A stretch of 64,000 bases of DNA from Brooklawnia sp937867175 (GCA_036821905.1 DAISIR010000007.1:62001-126000); one strand, 5' to 3'. Counted from the first letter of the stretch, positions 17,852 to 25,374 are shown. Numbers and translations are program-made. The notes: a model not told the origin generated them from the letters alone.

Positions 17852-17930
17852 CCCTGACCTGAGTACAGCCACGGGCCCGCCAACCGCTTTCCGGGCCGCT
17901 GTTGGGGCGTGGCTGAGCGCCATTCAGGGG
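17852..17930. repeat. 79-bp structured repeat, copy 2
   Basis: The second copy lies between the DUF559 gene start and the thioredoxin promoter. All three nested stems seen in copy 1 are kept. One A-to-G change lengthens the inner stem to GGCCCG/CGGGCC, so the changes do not harm the fold. The two copies are direct repeats about 1.06 kb apart with the DUF559 gene between them. Confidence 0.85.
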
Positions 17931-17962
17931 TCGGGCGTCCGGCCGGCGGTCTTGTCGCAGCG

Positions 17963-17968
17963 TAGGCT
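17963..17968 (+). promoter_or_regulatory. -10 box TAGGCT of the thioredoxin gene (leaderless type)
   Basis: TAGGCT ends 6 nt before the ATG at 17975, and no ribosome site is present. It begins 32 bases after repeat copy 2. Confidence 0.45.
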
Positions 17969-17974
17969 TCGCGC

Positions 17975-18412
17975 ATGAGCAGTTCTGTCATCACCTGCCG
18001 TCACTGTGGGACGCGCAACCGGGTGCCGGCAGTGGCGGCCGGGACGCCCACCTGCCCGCAATGCAAGAACCCGCTGCCATGGATCGCAACTGCCGGGGAC
18101 GACGACTTCGACGCCGTGGCGGACAGCTCCAAAATCGCCGTCCTGGTCGACCTCTGGGCGCCTTGGTGTGGGCCCTGCCGGCAGGTCACCCCGGTGCTTG
18201 AGCAGATCGCCAACGATCAGGCCGGCAAGGTCAAGCTGGTCAAAGTCAATGTCGACAACTCGCCGATGATCGCCACCCGCTTCGATGCCCGGTCGATCCC
18301 GACCATGGTCTTGCTGAAGGACGGCCAGACGATCGGACGCCAGGTCGGCGCCTTGCCGGCCGCCCAGCTGAAGCGATGGCTGTCCACGGGACTCGATCGA
18401 GCACGCAGCTGA
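17975..18412 (+). CDS. trxC: Thioredoxin with N-terminal zinc ribbon (thioredoxin 2 type)
   Basis: 145 residues. Two CxxC pairs (Cys8/Cys11 and Cys27/Cys30) form a zinc ribbon as in E. coli thioredoxin 2, followed by a thioredoxin fold with the WCGPC active site at residues 64-68 and the cis-Pro in SIPTMV. It reduces protein disulfides in the cytosol; in E. coli the zinc-binding form is linked to oxidative stress. It sits just upstream of the AmmeMemoRadiSam genes but is separated from them by a 158-bp gap with its own promoter. Confidence 0.9.
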   Translation: MSSSVITCRHCGTRNRVPAVAAGTPTCPQCKNPLPWIATAGDDDFDAVADSSKIAVLVDLWAPWCGPCRQVTPVLEQIANDQAGKVKLVKVNVDNSPMIATRFDARSIPTMVLLKDGQTIGRQVGALPAAQLKRWLSTGLDRARS

Positions 18413-18542
18413 CGGGTACCGCCCCGAACACGACTCCACGGTTCGCGGCTGCCCGCGAGCAGATCGGCGAAGGGTGGCGAAGGTTAGCCCCGAACGGCCA
18501 AGGCGACGCTCGGCAACGCCTGGTTTTCGGGGTCATCACAGG

Positions 18543-18548
18543 TAGAAT
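18543..18548 (+). promoter_or_regulatory. -10 box TAGAAT of the AmmeMemoRadiSam operon
   Basis: TAGAAT is a good -10 match, 22 nt before the amrB ATG, which also has a GAGGGGG ribosome site. Only a weak -35 (TGGTTT, 16-nt spacer) is seen. Confidence 0.4.
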
Positions 18549-18570
18549 CGAGACTTCGAGGGGGTGCCCA

Positions 18571-19368
18571 ATGACGACCAGACCACCTGCGGTGGCCGGA
18601 TCGTTTTATCCGGCCAGCCCGGCGGCTCTCGCGTCCATGGTCGACGAGCTGCTCGCCGCTGCGCGACCGAAGATGCCCGGCGGTCCGACGAAGGCGCTGG
18701 TCAGCCCGCACGCGGGCTACATCTACTCCGGCTCCACCGCTGCACTCGGCTTCGCCACCCTGCACCCCGAGAACCATCCGATCGAGCGAGTGGTGGTGGC
18801 TTGCCCCACCCACCGCGTCGGCGTTGCCGCAGTCGCGCTGCCCGGGGTGGACGCCTTCGCGACACCGCTGGGCGAGGTGCGCGTCGATGTCGAGGCCTTG
18901 GCCGCGTTGGCCAGATTCCCGCAGGTCAGCACGCGTCCAGACGTCCATGCCGATGAACATGCCCTTGAGGTGCAGTTGCCGTTCCTGCAACGCGTCCTCG
19001 GCGACTTCGACCTGGTGCCGCTGGCGGTCGGCGAGGTCGCCCCCGACCGGGTGGCCGAGGTGCTGGAGGCGGTCTGGGGTGGCCCGGAGACCCTGATCGT
19101 GATCAGCAGCGACCTGTCGCACTATCTGCCGTATGCACGGGCGCGCGAACTCGACCGGGCCACCGTGGACGCCATCCTCGCCTGTCGGGTGCCGATCGGT
19201 GAGCGGGCAGCCTGCGGGGTGCGTCCGCTGAACGGTTTCCTGACCGCCGCCTCACGTCGTCGACTACGCCCGACGCTGCTCGGCATGTGCAACTCCGGCG
19301 ACACTGCGGGGGATCGCTCGCGAGTGGTCGGCTACGCGTCCATTGCGTGGCACGAGGGGGTCTCATGA
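18571..19368 (+). CDS. amrB: AmmeMemoRadiSam system protein B (MEMO1 family)
   Basis: 265 residues of the MEMO1 family, which has the fold of the LigB-type iron dioxygenases. Family stretches are AVAGSFYPA at the N-terminus, SPHAGYIYSG near residue 48, DEHALEVQLPFL near 130 and SSDLSHYL near 180; the His and Asp residues in these match the metal-site ligands of the fold. Human MEMO1 binds metal; the role of the bacterial form is not established. It is the first gene of the operon: amrA overlaps its stop by four bases and amrS follows. The ATG has a clear GAGGGGG site; the longer frame upstream is not supported. Confidence 0.93.
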   Translation: MTTRPPAVAGSFYPASPAALASMVDELLAAARPKMPGGPTKALVSPHAGYIYSGSTAALGFATLHPENHPIERVVVACPTHRVGVAAVALPGVDAFATPLGEVRVDVEALAALARFPQVSTRPDVHADEHALEVQLPFLQRVLGDFDLVPLAVGEVAPDRVAEVLEAVWGGPETLIVISSDLSHYLPYARARELDRATVDAILACRVPIGERAACGVRPLNGFLTAASRRRLRPTLLGMCNSGDTAGDRSRVVGYASIAWHEGVS

Positions 19369-19991
19369 AGCAGCCGTCCGGCCGCCGCGTCCCTGCCGAA
19401 GCACTGCGCGTCCCCGAGGACGCGGGACAGGTGCTGCTTCCGCTCGCCCGTGCGGCGATCGCCGCCCGGTTCGGACACTCGCTTCGGCGTCCGTCTGCCA
19501 GGTGGTTGGCCGAACCCGGCGCGAGCTTCGTCACCCTCACCATCGCCGGCCGGTTGCGGGGCTGCATCGGTTCGCTCACTGCGCACCGTTCGTTGGGCGA
19601 TGACATCGAAGCGAATGCGGTGGCGGCCGCCTTCCGCGATGCGCGCTTCCCGCCGCTGGCGGCGTCCGAACTGGAAGCCATCCGGATCGAGGTCTCGGTG
19701 CTCACCGAACCGGAACCCCTCCGCGCCGCAAGCCGCGGCGAAGCGCTCGCCCAACTCGTGCCGGGCACCGACGGCGTCATCGTCAACTCGGGTGGACGCC
19801 GGGCCACCTTCCTGCCGCAGGTGTGGCAGCAGTTGCCCGACCCGGAGGAGTTCCTCCGCGCGCTGCTGCGCAAGGCAGGACTGTCGCCGAACCATTGGGA
19901 CGCCGACACCACCCTCGAGCGCTACGGCGTGGCGTCGTGGATCGAACCCGAAGACCAGACCCGAACATCCATCACGAACAGGAGCCGGTGA
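19365..19991 (+). CDS. amrA: AmmeMemoRadiSam system protein A (AMMECR1 family)
   Basis: 208 residues. The AMMECR1 core is clear: FVTLTIAGRLRGCIGSL near residues 55-70 (the LRGCIG hexapeptide is the family hallmark, strictly conserved from archaea to human), then AFRDARFPPL and the IEVSVLTEPEPL strand. Function is unknown in every domain of life; the conserved Cys-containing surface suggests catalysis or small-molecule binding. The ATG overlaps the amrB stop codon (ATGA), so translation is coupled. Confidence 0.93.
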   Translation: MKQPSGRRVPAEALRVPEDAGQVLLPLARAAIAARFGHSLRRPSARWLAEPGASFVTLTIAGRLRGCIGSLTAHRSLGDDIEANAVAAAFRDARFPPLAASELEAIRIEVSVLTEPEPLRAASRGEALAQLVPGTDGVIVNSGGRRATFLPQVWQQLPDPEEFLRALLRKAGLSPNHWDADTTLERYGVASWIEPEDQTRTSITNRSR

Positions 19992-19994
19992 CAC

Positions 19995-21062
19995 GTGGAG
20001 CATGAGGCGCGGTATTGGCACACCCTGGAGGACGGCCGAATCCAGTGCGATCTGTGCCCGCGGGAATGCCGGTTGCGTCCCGGGCAGCGCGGGTTCTGCT
20101 TCGTCCGGGCGAACGAGGACGGCCGACTGGTGCTCACCACCTACGGTCGGTCATCAGGGTTCTGCGTCGACCCGATCGAGAAGAAGCCGCTCAACCACTT
20201 CCTGCCCGGCGCCACCGTGCTCAGCTTCGGTACCGCCGGCTGCAACCTGGGGTGCAAGTTCTGCCAGAACTGGGACATCAGCACCTCCCGTGAGATGGAC
20301 CGGCTGGCCGACCAGGCGAGCCCGGTCGAGATTGCCGCGGCGGCGGCAAGCCAGGGCTGCGCGGGCGTGGCGTACACCTACAACGATCCGGTGATCTTCG
20401 CCGAGTACGCGATCGACACCGCGATCGCCTGCCATCAGCGGGGTTTGGTCAATGTGGCGGTGACGGCCGGCTATGTGAACCCCGAGGCGCGAGCCGACTT
20501 CTTCGCGGTGATGGACGCCGCGAACGTCGACCTCAAGGGTTTCAACGACACCTTCTACCAGCAGGTCACCGGCGCCCGGCTTCAGCCGGTGCTCGATACG
20601 ATCCGTTACCTGGTGCACGAGACCGCTGTCTGGGTCGAGCTGACCACCCTGCTAATCCCGGGTCACAACGACGCCACCAGCGAACTGCGGGCGATGTGCG
20701 GTTGGGTGGCCGAGGAGTTGGGCCCCGACGTGCCGATGCACTTCTCCGCGTTCCACCCCGACCACCGGATGCGTCACATTCCGGCGACCCCGTCCCGGAC
20801 GCTGAGCCGCGCCCGGACGATCGCGATGGAAGCCGGCATCCGCTACGTGTACACCGGCAACGTCTACGACCCCGAGGGCGGCACCACGTTCTGCCCGACC
20901 TGTGCCACGCCGGTGATCCGTCGTGACCGCTACGTCATCGATTCCTATGCCCTCGATGACCACGGCTGTTGTACGGTCTGCGGGACCCGCATCCCCGGCC
21001 GCTTCAATGCGCACTCGGGCAGTGGACGCCGGCGGATGCCGCACCGGATCACGATCCATTGA
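19995..21062 (+). CDS. amrS: AmmeMemoRadiSam system radical SAM enzyme
   Basis: 355 residues, related to pyruvate formate-lyase activating enzymes. The radical SAM cluster motif CNLGCKFC uses Cys83, Cys87 and Cys90. A conserved N-terminal CDLCPREC with a further Cys at 35 and a C-terminal zinc-ribbon-like part (CPTC, then CCTVCG) may bind extra metal. It presumably cleaves SAM to a 5'-deoxyadenosyl radical and acts on an unknown substrate, perhaps with or on the AMMECR1 or MEMO1 partner. The start is a GTG three bases after amrA, with AGGAG 10 nt upstream. Confidence 0.93.
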   Translation: MEHEARYWHTLEDGRIQCDLCPRECRLRPGQRGFCFVRANEDGRLVLTTYGRSSGFCVDPIEKKPLNHFLPGATVLSFGTAGCNLGCKFCQNWDISTSREMDRLADQASPVEIAAAAASQGCAGVAYTYNDPVIFAEYAIDTAIACHQRGLVNVAVTAGYVNPEARADFFAVMDAANVDLKGFNDTFYQQVTGARLQPVLDTIRYLVHETAVWVELTTLLIPGHNDATSELRAMCGWVAEELGPDVPMHFSAFHPDHRMRHIPATPSRTLSRARTIAMEAGIRYVYTGNVYDPEGGTTFCPTCATPVIRRDRYVIDSYALDDHGCCTVCGTRIPGRFNAHSGSGRRRMPHRITIH

Positions 21063-21078
21063 CCTGCCGGGGTTCGGG

Positions 21079-21084
21079 TAGCCT
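21079..21084 (+). promoter_or_regulatory. -10 box TAGCCT of the FKBP gene (leaderless type)
   Basis: TAGCCT ends 6 nt before the ATG at 21091. It gives the FKBP gene its own transcript although it lies only 28 bases after amrS. Confidence 0.4.
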
Positions 21085-21090
21085 CGTGGA

Positions 21091-21462
21091 ATGAGCGAGA
21101 AGCCCTTCATCGAAGTCCCACAAGGACCTGCCCCGACCGAGCTGCTGATCATCGACGAGGTTGTGGGTGATGGCCCCGAGGCGACTGGCGGCGCCAGCGT
21201 CCTGGTCGACTACGTCGGCGTCGGATTTGACTCCGGCAAGGAGTTCGACGCGTCCTACAACCGTGGCGAGCCGCTGTCCTTCCGGCTGGGCTTCGGTCAG
21301 GTCATCAAGGGCTGGGACGATGGCGTGCAGGGCATGCGGGTGGGTGGTCGCCGCAAGCTGGTGATCCCCGCCGACCAGGCCTACGGCAGGCACGGTATCC
21401 CCGGCGTGATCGGCCCGAACGAGGCCCTGATCTTCGTCTGCGAACTCCGCGCGGTCCGCTGA
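21091..21462 (+). CDS. FKBP-type peptidyl-prolyl cis-trans isomerase
   Basis: 123 residues, a single FKBP domain. Family stretches are VLVDYVGVGFDSGKEFDAS, the active-site FRLGFGQVIKGWDDGVQGMRVGG region and IPADQAYG, ending with the LIFVCEL strand. It speeds isomerisation of Xaa-Pro bonds during folding; no signal peptide, so it acts in the cytosol. Confidence 0.93.
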   Translation: MSEKPFIEVPQGPAPTELLIIDEVVGDGPEATGGASVLVDYVGVGFDSGKEFDASYNRGEPLSFRLGFGQVIKGWDDGVQGMRVGGRRKLVIPADQAYGRHGIPGVIGPNEALIFVCELRAVR

Positions 21463-21487
21463 CCTCGGTCCGGCGCTGCCGATGCAC

Positions 21488-21817
21488 TCAGCCGGGCTCC
21501 TCGGTCAGACCCGCACGATTGGCCCAGGGCTGCGGTTCGGCACGGTAACGACGTAACGGGACGCCTGCCGCGTCCTGCTCAATGTCGATACCCTCGCCGG
21601 CCCAATGTCGGCGGGCGTCCGGCAACAGGTGCGCCGGCAGGCGTCCGGACGCGTTCACCACCCGCCACCAAGGGATATCGGCGCCGTCGGTGGCCAGGAT
21701 CCGGCCGACCTGCCGCGCGGTGCAGCCGATCAGCTCAGCCACGTCGCCGTAGGTCGCCACCTGGCCGGGCGGGATCGCCCGCACGGCGTGCCGAACCATC
21801 TCAGCCAACTCGTACAT
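21488..21817 (-). CDS. Alkyltransferase-like protein (ATL), MGMT-related
   Basis: 109 residues, only the DNA-binding domain of O6-alkylguanine-DNA alkyltransferase. The helix-turn-helix YGDVAELIGCTARQVGRIL is present. At the active site the reactive Cys of PCHRV is replaced: the motif reads PWWRV at residues 49-53, with Trp50 in place of Cys and Trp51 in place of the usual His. ATLs bind O6-alkylguanine without repairing it and mark the lesion for nucleotide excision repair. It converges on the FKBP gene. Confidence 0.88.
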   Translation of the reverse strand: MYELAEMVRHAVRAIPPGQVATYGDVAELIGCTARQVGRILATDGADIPWWRVVNASGRLPAHLLPDARRHWAGEGIDIEQDAAGVPLRRYRAEPQPWANRAGLTEEPG

Positions 21818-21872
21818 GCCCCGATGGTCTCAGCTTGCAGGGCCCGGCGTGGAGTGTGTTGTACTGGGACCC

Positions 21873-22829
21873 ATGTTCAAGTACCTCGCGGCCCTGCTCG
21901 CTGGCGTCCTCGTCCTCGCTGGCTGCTCCGCGGTTCCCGACGGCAGCGATCCGGCTGTCGGGGAGGGGTCGGCGTCCACTGGAGCGCTGACCAGTGCCAC
22001 GCCGACGCCCACGCCGACGCCCACCCCGCTGCCGCAGCTGCCCGGTGGTGGCCGCCAATTGTTGCCCACCTACCGGCTGTGCGGTTTCGTCGGTTACCCG
22101 GGGGCGCCCGGCCAGGGACGGTTGGGGATCGGCGCGGTCGAGGACCGGATGCCCGAGTTGTTCGAACAGTGCGCGCCCTACGCCGGTGACCGGAAGATCA
22201 TGCCTGTGATGGAGTTGATCACCACGACCGTCCAGCCGTTCCCCGGCGAGGACGGCATGTGGCGTTCCCGCATTGATCCGGCGGTCATCGACCACTGGTT
22301 GTCGGTCGCGCGGGCGAACGGTGCCATCCTGCTGCTCGACATTCAGCCCGGGCAGTCGAGCTTCCTGGACGAGTTGAAGGCGCTGGAGCGCTACCTCGAC
22401 GAGCCGGACGTCGGCGTGGCGCTCGATCCGGAATGGGCCATGTCGCCCGGGCAGGTGCCGATGCAAAGCTTCGGGTCGACCACGGGTGAAGAACTCAACG
22501 AGGTGGCCGGCTACCTGGCCGGTCTGGTGGCCGAACACCAGTTGCCCGAGAAGGTGATGGTGTACCACATCCTGCATCCCGAGATCATCAGCAACGAGGC
22601 TGCGCTGCAGCAGCACTGGGGCGTCGTCCAGATCAAGAGCGTGGACGGGATCGGCGCGCCGGCCGACAAGATCGCCACCTATCAGCGTGTCAGCGCCGGG
22701 GTTCCGCCGCATGTTTCAATGGGCTTCAAGCTGTTCTACGAAGAAGACGTGCAGAACAGCGGCTACCTGATGACCCCGGCCGAGGTTCTGGCGCTGGTGC
22801 CGGTGCCCGACTACATCATGTACGAGTGA
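21873..22829 (+). CDS. Secreted lipoprotein with Thr-Pro linker, function unknown
   Basis: 318 residues. A lipoprotein signal ends LAGC (Cys18), followed by a low-complexity linker with a run of Thr-Pro repeats at about residues 44-53 that should span the peptidoglycan. The outer domain (about 60-318) has alternating hydrophobic strands and acidic turns (LLLDIQPG, VALDPEW, VMVYHI, MGFKLFYEED) that suggest a TIM-barrel, possibly a glycoside-hydrolase-like fold, but no catalytic family is recognised. The start is the ATG just before the signal peptide. It converges on cutA, 3 bases away. Confidence 0.7.
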   Translation: MFKYLAALLAGVLVLAGCSAVPDGSDPAVGEGSASTGALTSATPTPTPTPTPLPQLPGGGRQLLPTYRLCGFVGYPGAPGQGRLGIGAVEDRMPELFEQCAPYAGDRKIMPVMELITTTVQPFPGEDGMWRSRIDPAVIDHWLSVARANGAILLLDIQPGQSSFLDELKALERYLDEPDVGVALDPEWAMSPGQVPMQSFGSTTGEELNEVAGYLAGLVAEHQLPEKVMVYHILHPEIISNEAALQQHWGVVQIKSVDGIGAPADKIATYQRVSAGVPPHVSMGFKLFYEEDVQNSGYLMTPAEVLALVPVPDYIMYE

Positions 22830-22832
22830 TGT

Positions 22833-23165
22833 TCAGCGATAGACCGGACGCGTTTCGGTGTCCACCCAGTTCAGGTAGTCGGCCGAACCGCCGATGATCG
22901 GCAACGCCACGATCTCTGGCGCGTCATAGACGTGCATGTCGCGCACCTGCTCGACCAGGTGGTCGAGCAGGGCGGTGCGCGTCTTGACCAGCATCAGCAC
23001 CTCGGATGCGTGGTGTACTTCGCTCGACCAGCGGTAGGTGGACCCCACCCGGGTGACCTGGACGCACGCGCCCAGTCGCTTCTCGATCAGCATGTCGGCG
23101 ATCCGGGTCGCCAATGCCTCATCGGGGGTGGTGATCAATACAACGCAGCAGTCACTGGCTGCCAT
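22833..23165 (-). CDS. cutA: CutA-like protein (divalent-cation tolerance family)
   Basis: 110 residues. The pattern VVLITTPDEALATRIADMLIEKRLGACVQV, WSSEVHHASEVLMLVKT and the HVYDAPEIVALPI segment are typical of CutA1, a very stable trimer related to PII signal proteins. It was linked to copper tolerance in E. coli but its real role is unclear. The ATG has GGGAGG 4 nt upstream; a longer frame is not supported. Divergent from the Crp-type gene. Confidence 0.9.
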   Translation of the reverse strand: MAASDCCVVLITTPDEALATRIADMLIEKRLGACVQVTRVGSTYRWSSEVHHASEVLMLVKTRTALLDHLVEQVRDMHVYDAPEIVALPIIGGSADYLNWVDTETRPVYR

Positions 23166-23245
23166 GGTGCCTCCCGGTTCTCGATATCCCATTGTCGTTG
23201 ATTCTGCCGGCCGTGCCGGCCAACTACGCCGAACGACCGGGTGGG

Positions 23246-23251
23246 TACGCT
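23246..23251 (+). promoter_or_regulatory. -10 box TACGCT of the Crp/Fnr gene (leaderless type)
   Basis: TACGCT ends 7 nt before the ATG at 23259. This favours that ATG over the GTG at 23241, which would lie upstream of the box. Confidence 0.4.
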
Positions 23252-23258
23252 CGTGACC

Positions 23259-23936
23259 ATGCCAGATGACCTGTGCGTCGCGCACGTACCGATCTTTTCC
23301 CGGCTCGGCCGAGCCCAGCAGGAACAGGTGGCCGAGGTCGCGCGTCCGGTGTCGGTCGCCCCCGGTGAGACCCTCTACCAACAAGGTGGCCCCCCGGCCC
23401 CGCTGATCGTCCTGCACAAGGGGATGGTCAAGCTGACCCGCATCACCGCGAACGGGCACGAACGCGTGCTGCAGGTGATGGAACCCGGCGACTTCGTCGG
23501 GGAGGCTTCGTTGCTTTCTGGTGGGCGTCCGGATCATTCGGCGATCGCGATCACCGACGCCACGCTGTGCACGTTCGGTCATGAGGATTTCGGCGCCTTG
23601 CTGGCCGCTCACCCGCAGATCGGGTTCGAGATGCTCGGCGCGCTCAGCAGACGGCTGGCCGGAGCCCAGGACAAGCTCGATCAGTCCAACCACGAGGTCG
23701 GCACCCGGGTGGCCGACTACCTGCTGGGACTCGAGGGCGATTACTCGGCCGGTGGTGTCCGGATCGAGTTGCCACTGCCCAAGAAGGACGTCGCCTCCTT
23801 GCTGGGTACCACCCCGGAGTCGCTTAGCCGGGCGCTGGCCAAGCTGGTCGAGCAGGACGTCATCGAACTCAACGGGCCGCGCGGCATCATGATCGTCGAT
23901 GTGGAGGCCTTGAGTGCTATCGCGTTGTTGCGGTAG
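23259..23936 (+). CDS. Crp/Fnr-family transcriptional regulator
   Basis: 225 residues. The N-terminal cyclic-nucleotide-binding fold (residues 10-125) includes the GDFVGEASLL turn that replaces the cAMP phosphate-binding cassette; Arg and Ser of the strict cAMP motif are not clear, so another ligand is likely. The winged helix (about 150-220) has the recognition helix in TPESLSRALAKL. There is only one Cys near the start (DLCVAHVPIF), so a four-Cys Fe-S cluster like that of Fnr is absent. It lies directly upstream of the protoglobin operon on the same strand and may control it or respond to the same redox signal. Confidence 0.88.
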   Translation: MPDDLCVAHVPIFSRLGRAQQEQVAEVARPVSVAPGETLYQQGGPPAPLIVLHKGMVKLTRITANGHERVLQVMEPGDFVGEASLLSGGRPDHSAIAITDATLCTFGHEDFGALLAAHPQIGFEMLGALSRRLAGAQDKLDQSNHEVGTRVADYLLGLEGDYSAGGVRIELPLPKKDVASLLGTTPESLSRALAKLVEQDVIELNGPRGIMIVDVEALSAIALLR

Positions 23937-23980
23937 CCCGGCGGCTGGAATCCGGGTTGAGAGTCTGGCCTGGATGGATA

Positions 23981-24009
23981 TTGACGAGCAAGTATAGGAG
24001 TCCTATGGT
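23981..24009 (+). promoter_or_regulatory. Promoter of protoglobin-marR operon with internal palindromic operator
   Basis: TTGACG (23981-23986) and TATGGT (24004-24009) are good -35 and -10 boxes with a 17-nt spacer. The perfect palindrome ATAGGA-G-TCCTAT (23994-24006) fills the spacer and overlaps the -10. That is the classic site for a repressor; the MarR protein encoded two genes downstream is the obvious candidate (inference). Confidence 0.65.
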
Positions 24010-24052
24010 GATCTCACCGGATCAACCCAGCGATCCCGAATGATCGGAGCCG

Positions 24053-24640
24053 ATGATGAACTCCACTGCACCCGGCTACACCTACGACCAGACGCTTGCT
24101 CCCTCCCCGGTCTCGATGGCCGAACTCGACGAACTCAAGGCTTCGGTGGCCTGGACGGAGCATGACCGGGAGGCCCTGCGGCGGGCCGGCAAGATCCTCG
24201 TCCCCAGGGCGGAGGAGATCCTCGATGTCTGGTACGGGTTCGTCGGGTCCCATCCGCATCTGGTGGGCACGTTCGCCGCGGCGGACGGTCAACCGTCCGG
24301 CGACTACCTGGCGGCGGTACGCCAGCGGTTCGCCCTTTGGATCGGCGACATCTGCGAGCGGGACTACGACCAACGCTGGCTTGACTACCAGCAGGAGATC
24401 TCGTTGCGCCATCACACCGAGCGGAAGAACCGGACCGACAACGTCGACTCTACGTCCAGCCACGTACCGCTACGGCATCTGATCGGTCTCATCGCCCCGG
24501 TGACGCTGACGATCAGGCCGTTCCTGGCCGACGGGGAATCCGACGCCGCCCAGGTGGACGCAATGTACGCGGCGTGGCTCAAGGCGGTCACGCTTTCCGT
24601 CGCGTTGTGGGCCCGTTCCTACGCGCCGAGCACCTGGTGA
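24053..24640 (+). CDS. Protoglobin (single-domain globin-sensor-like haem protein)
   Basis: 195 residues with protoglobin features along the full length: the YTYDQTLA N-terminal segment, DVWYGFVGSHPHLV, the RFALWIGDIC helix, WLDYQQEISLRHH with the proximal haem His at 119 or 120 (counted from the second Met), and the C-terminal KAVTLSVALWARSY helix. Protoglobins bind O2, CO and NO; no output domain is fused, so any signalling must use a partner. Two ATG codons follow each other; either could start. The next gene overlaps the stop by four bases (GTGA), so globin and MarR protein are made together. Confidence 0.92.
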   Translation: MMNSTAPGYTYDQTLAPSPVSMAELDELKASVAWTEHDREALRRAGKILVPRAEEILDVWYGFVGSHPHLVGTFAAADGQPSGDYLAAVRQRFALWIGDICERDYDQRWLDYQQEISLRHHTERKNRTDNVDSTSSHVPLRHLIGLIAPVTLTIRPFLADGESDAAQVDAMYAAWLKAVTLSVALWARSYAPSTW

Positions 24641-25221
24641 GCGCTGGCCGAGACCAGACGGAGAACGTCGCCGGAAAGATCGACGCGGCTCTGACGCAAC
24701 TGGCCCGCGCCCGGCGAATTCAGCGTCAGAGCCTGGCGACTCGCCATGGGCTGAGCCCATTGCAGCTGGACATCTTGATGATCGTGGCGGCCGGCGAACC
24801 GCCGGAGCCGTCAATCGGCGTGCTGGCTCGCGAGCTGGGGGTCACCCAGCCCACGGTGACTGCTGCGGTGATCGCGCTGGAGCGCAAGGGCCTGGTGCGT
24901 CGAGAGCAATCGGCGCAGACGCCGAGACGAACCATGGTCCGGCTGGAGCCGTCCGGTCGCAGGCCCGCCCAGGCCGACCTGCCGTTCGTCGAGGTCGCCG
25001 GCAGGCTGGAGCCCCGCCTCCAGGAGGCGATGCTGGAAGGCGCACTGACCATGATCGCCCACCTGGTGGAGGACGGGACGCTCAGCGTCGCCCGCACGTG
25101 CCTGACCTGCCGTTTCCATCGCCGGGACGCGGACGGCGACCACCACTGCGTCCTGCTCGGCGTGCCACTGGCGCGCTTGGACCTGCGAGTGGACTGCCCG
25201 GAGCATCAGCCGGCGGCGTGA
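24637..25221 (+). CDS. MarR-family regulator with C-terminal four-Cys cluster
   Basis: 194 residues from a GTG that overlaps the protoglobin stop. A winged helix spans about 30-105 (SIGVLARELGVTQPTVTAAVIALERKG). The last 40 residues hold four Cys in the pattern C-X2-C-X12-C-X15-C (Cys155, 158, 171, 187) with HHC at the third, which suggests a zinc or iron-sulfur site able to sense redox or NO. Members of this MarR subgroup with the same tail exist in other bacteria; I know of no defined signal. Coupling to a protoglobin and a palindrome in the shared promoter point to autoregulation in response to a diatomic gas or redox change. Confidence 0.85.
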   Translation: MSAGRDQTENVAGKIDAALTQLARARRIQRQSLATRHGLSPLQLDILMIVAAGEPPEPSIGVLARELGVTQPTVTAAVIALERKGLVRREQSAQTPRRTMVRLEPSGRRPAQADLPFVEVAGRLEPRLQEAMLEGALTMIAHLVEDGTLSVARTCLTCRFHRRDADGDHHCVLLGVPLARLDLRVDCPEHQPAA

Positions 25222-25251
25222 GCTCCCTGATGTCGAGATGCCCTTAACCTT

Positions 25252-25275
25252 GGTGGGTAGGATCGCTCACCCACC
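25252..25275. terminator. Hairpin after marR (first of three)
   Basis: GGTGGGT, a 10-nt loop, then ACCCACC, starting 30 bases after the marR stop. Together with the next two hairpins it fills the 323-bp gap between the convergent marR and dnaB genes, where I see no gene. Confidence 0.45.
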
Positions 25276-25374
25276 CCCGGGGCTACCACATTCCTGTGAG
25301 CCTGCCTTGCCTCCGACACGGCTGTGCCAACGAAGTCACCTGGCCGGATCCGGGGCAGTGGCAGCCCCTCCTGC

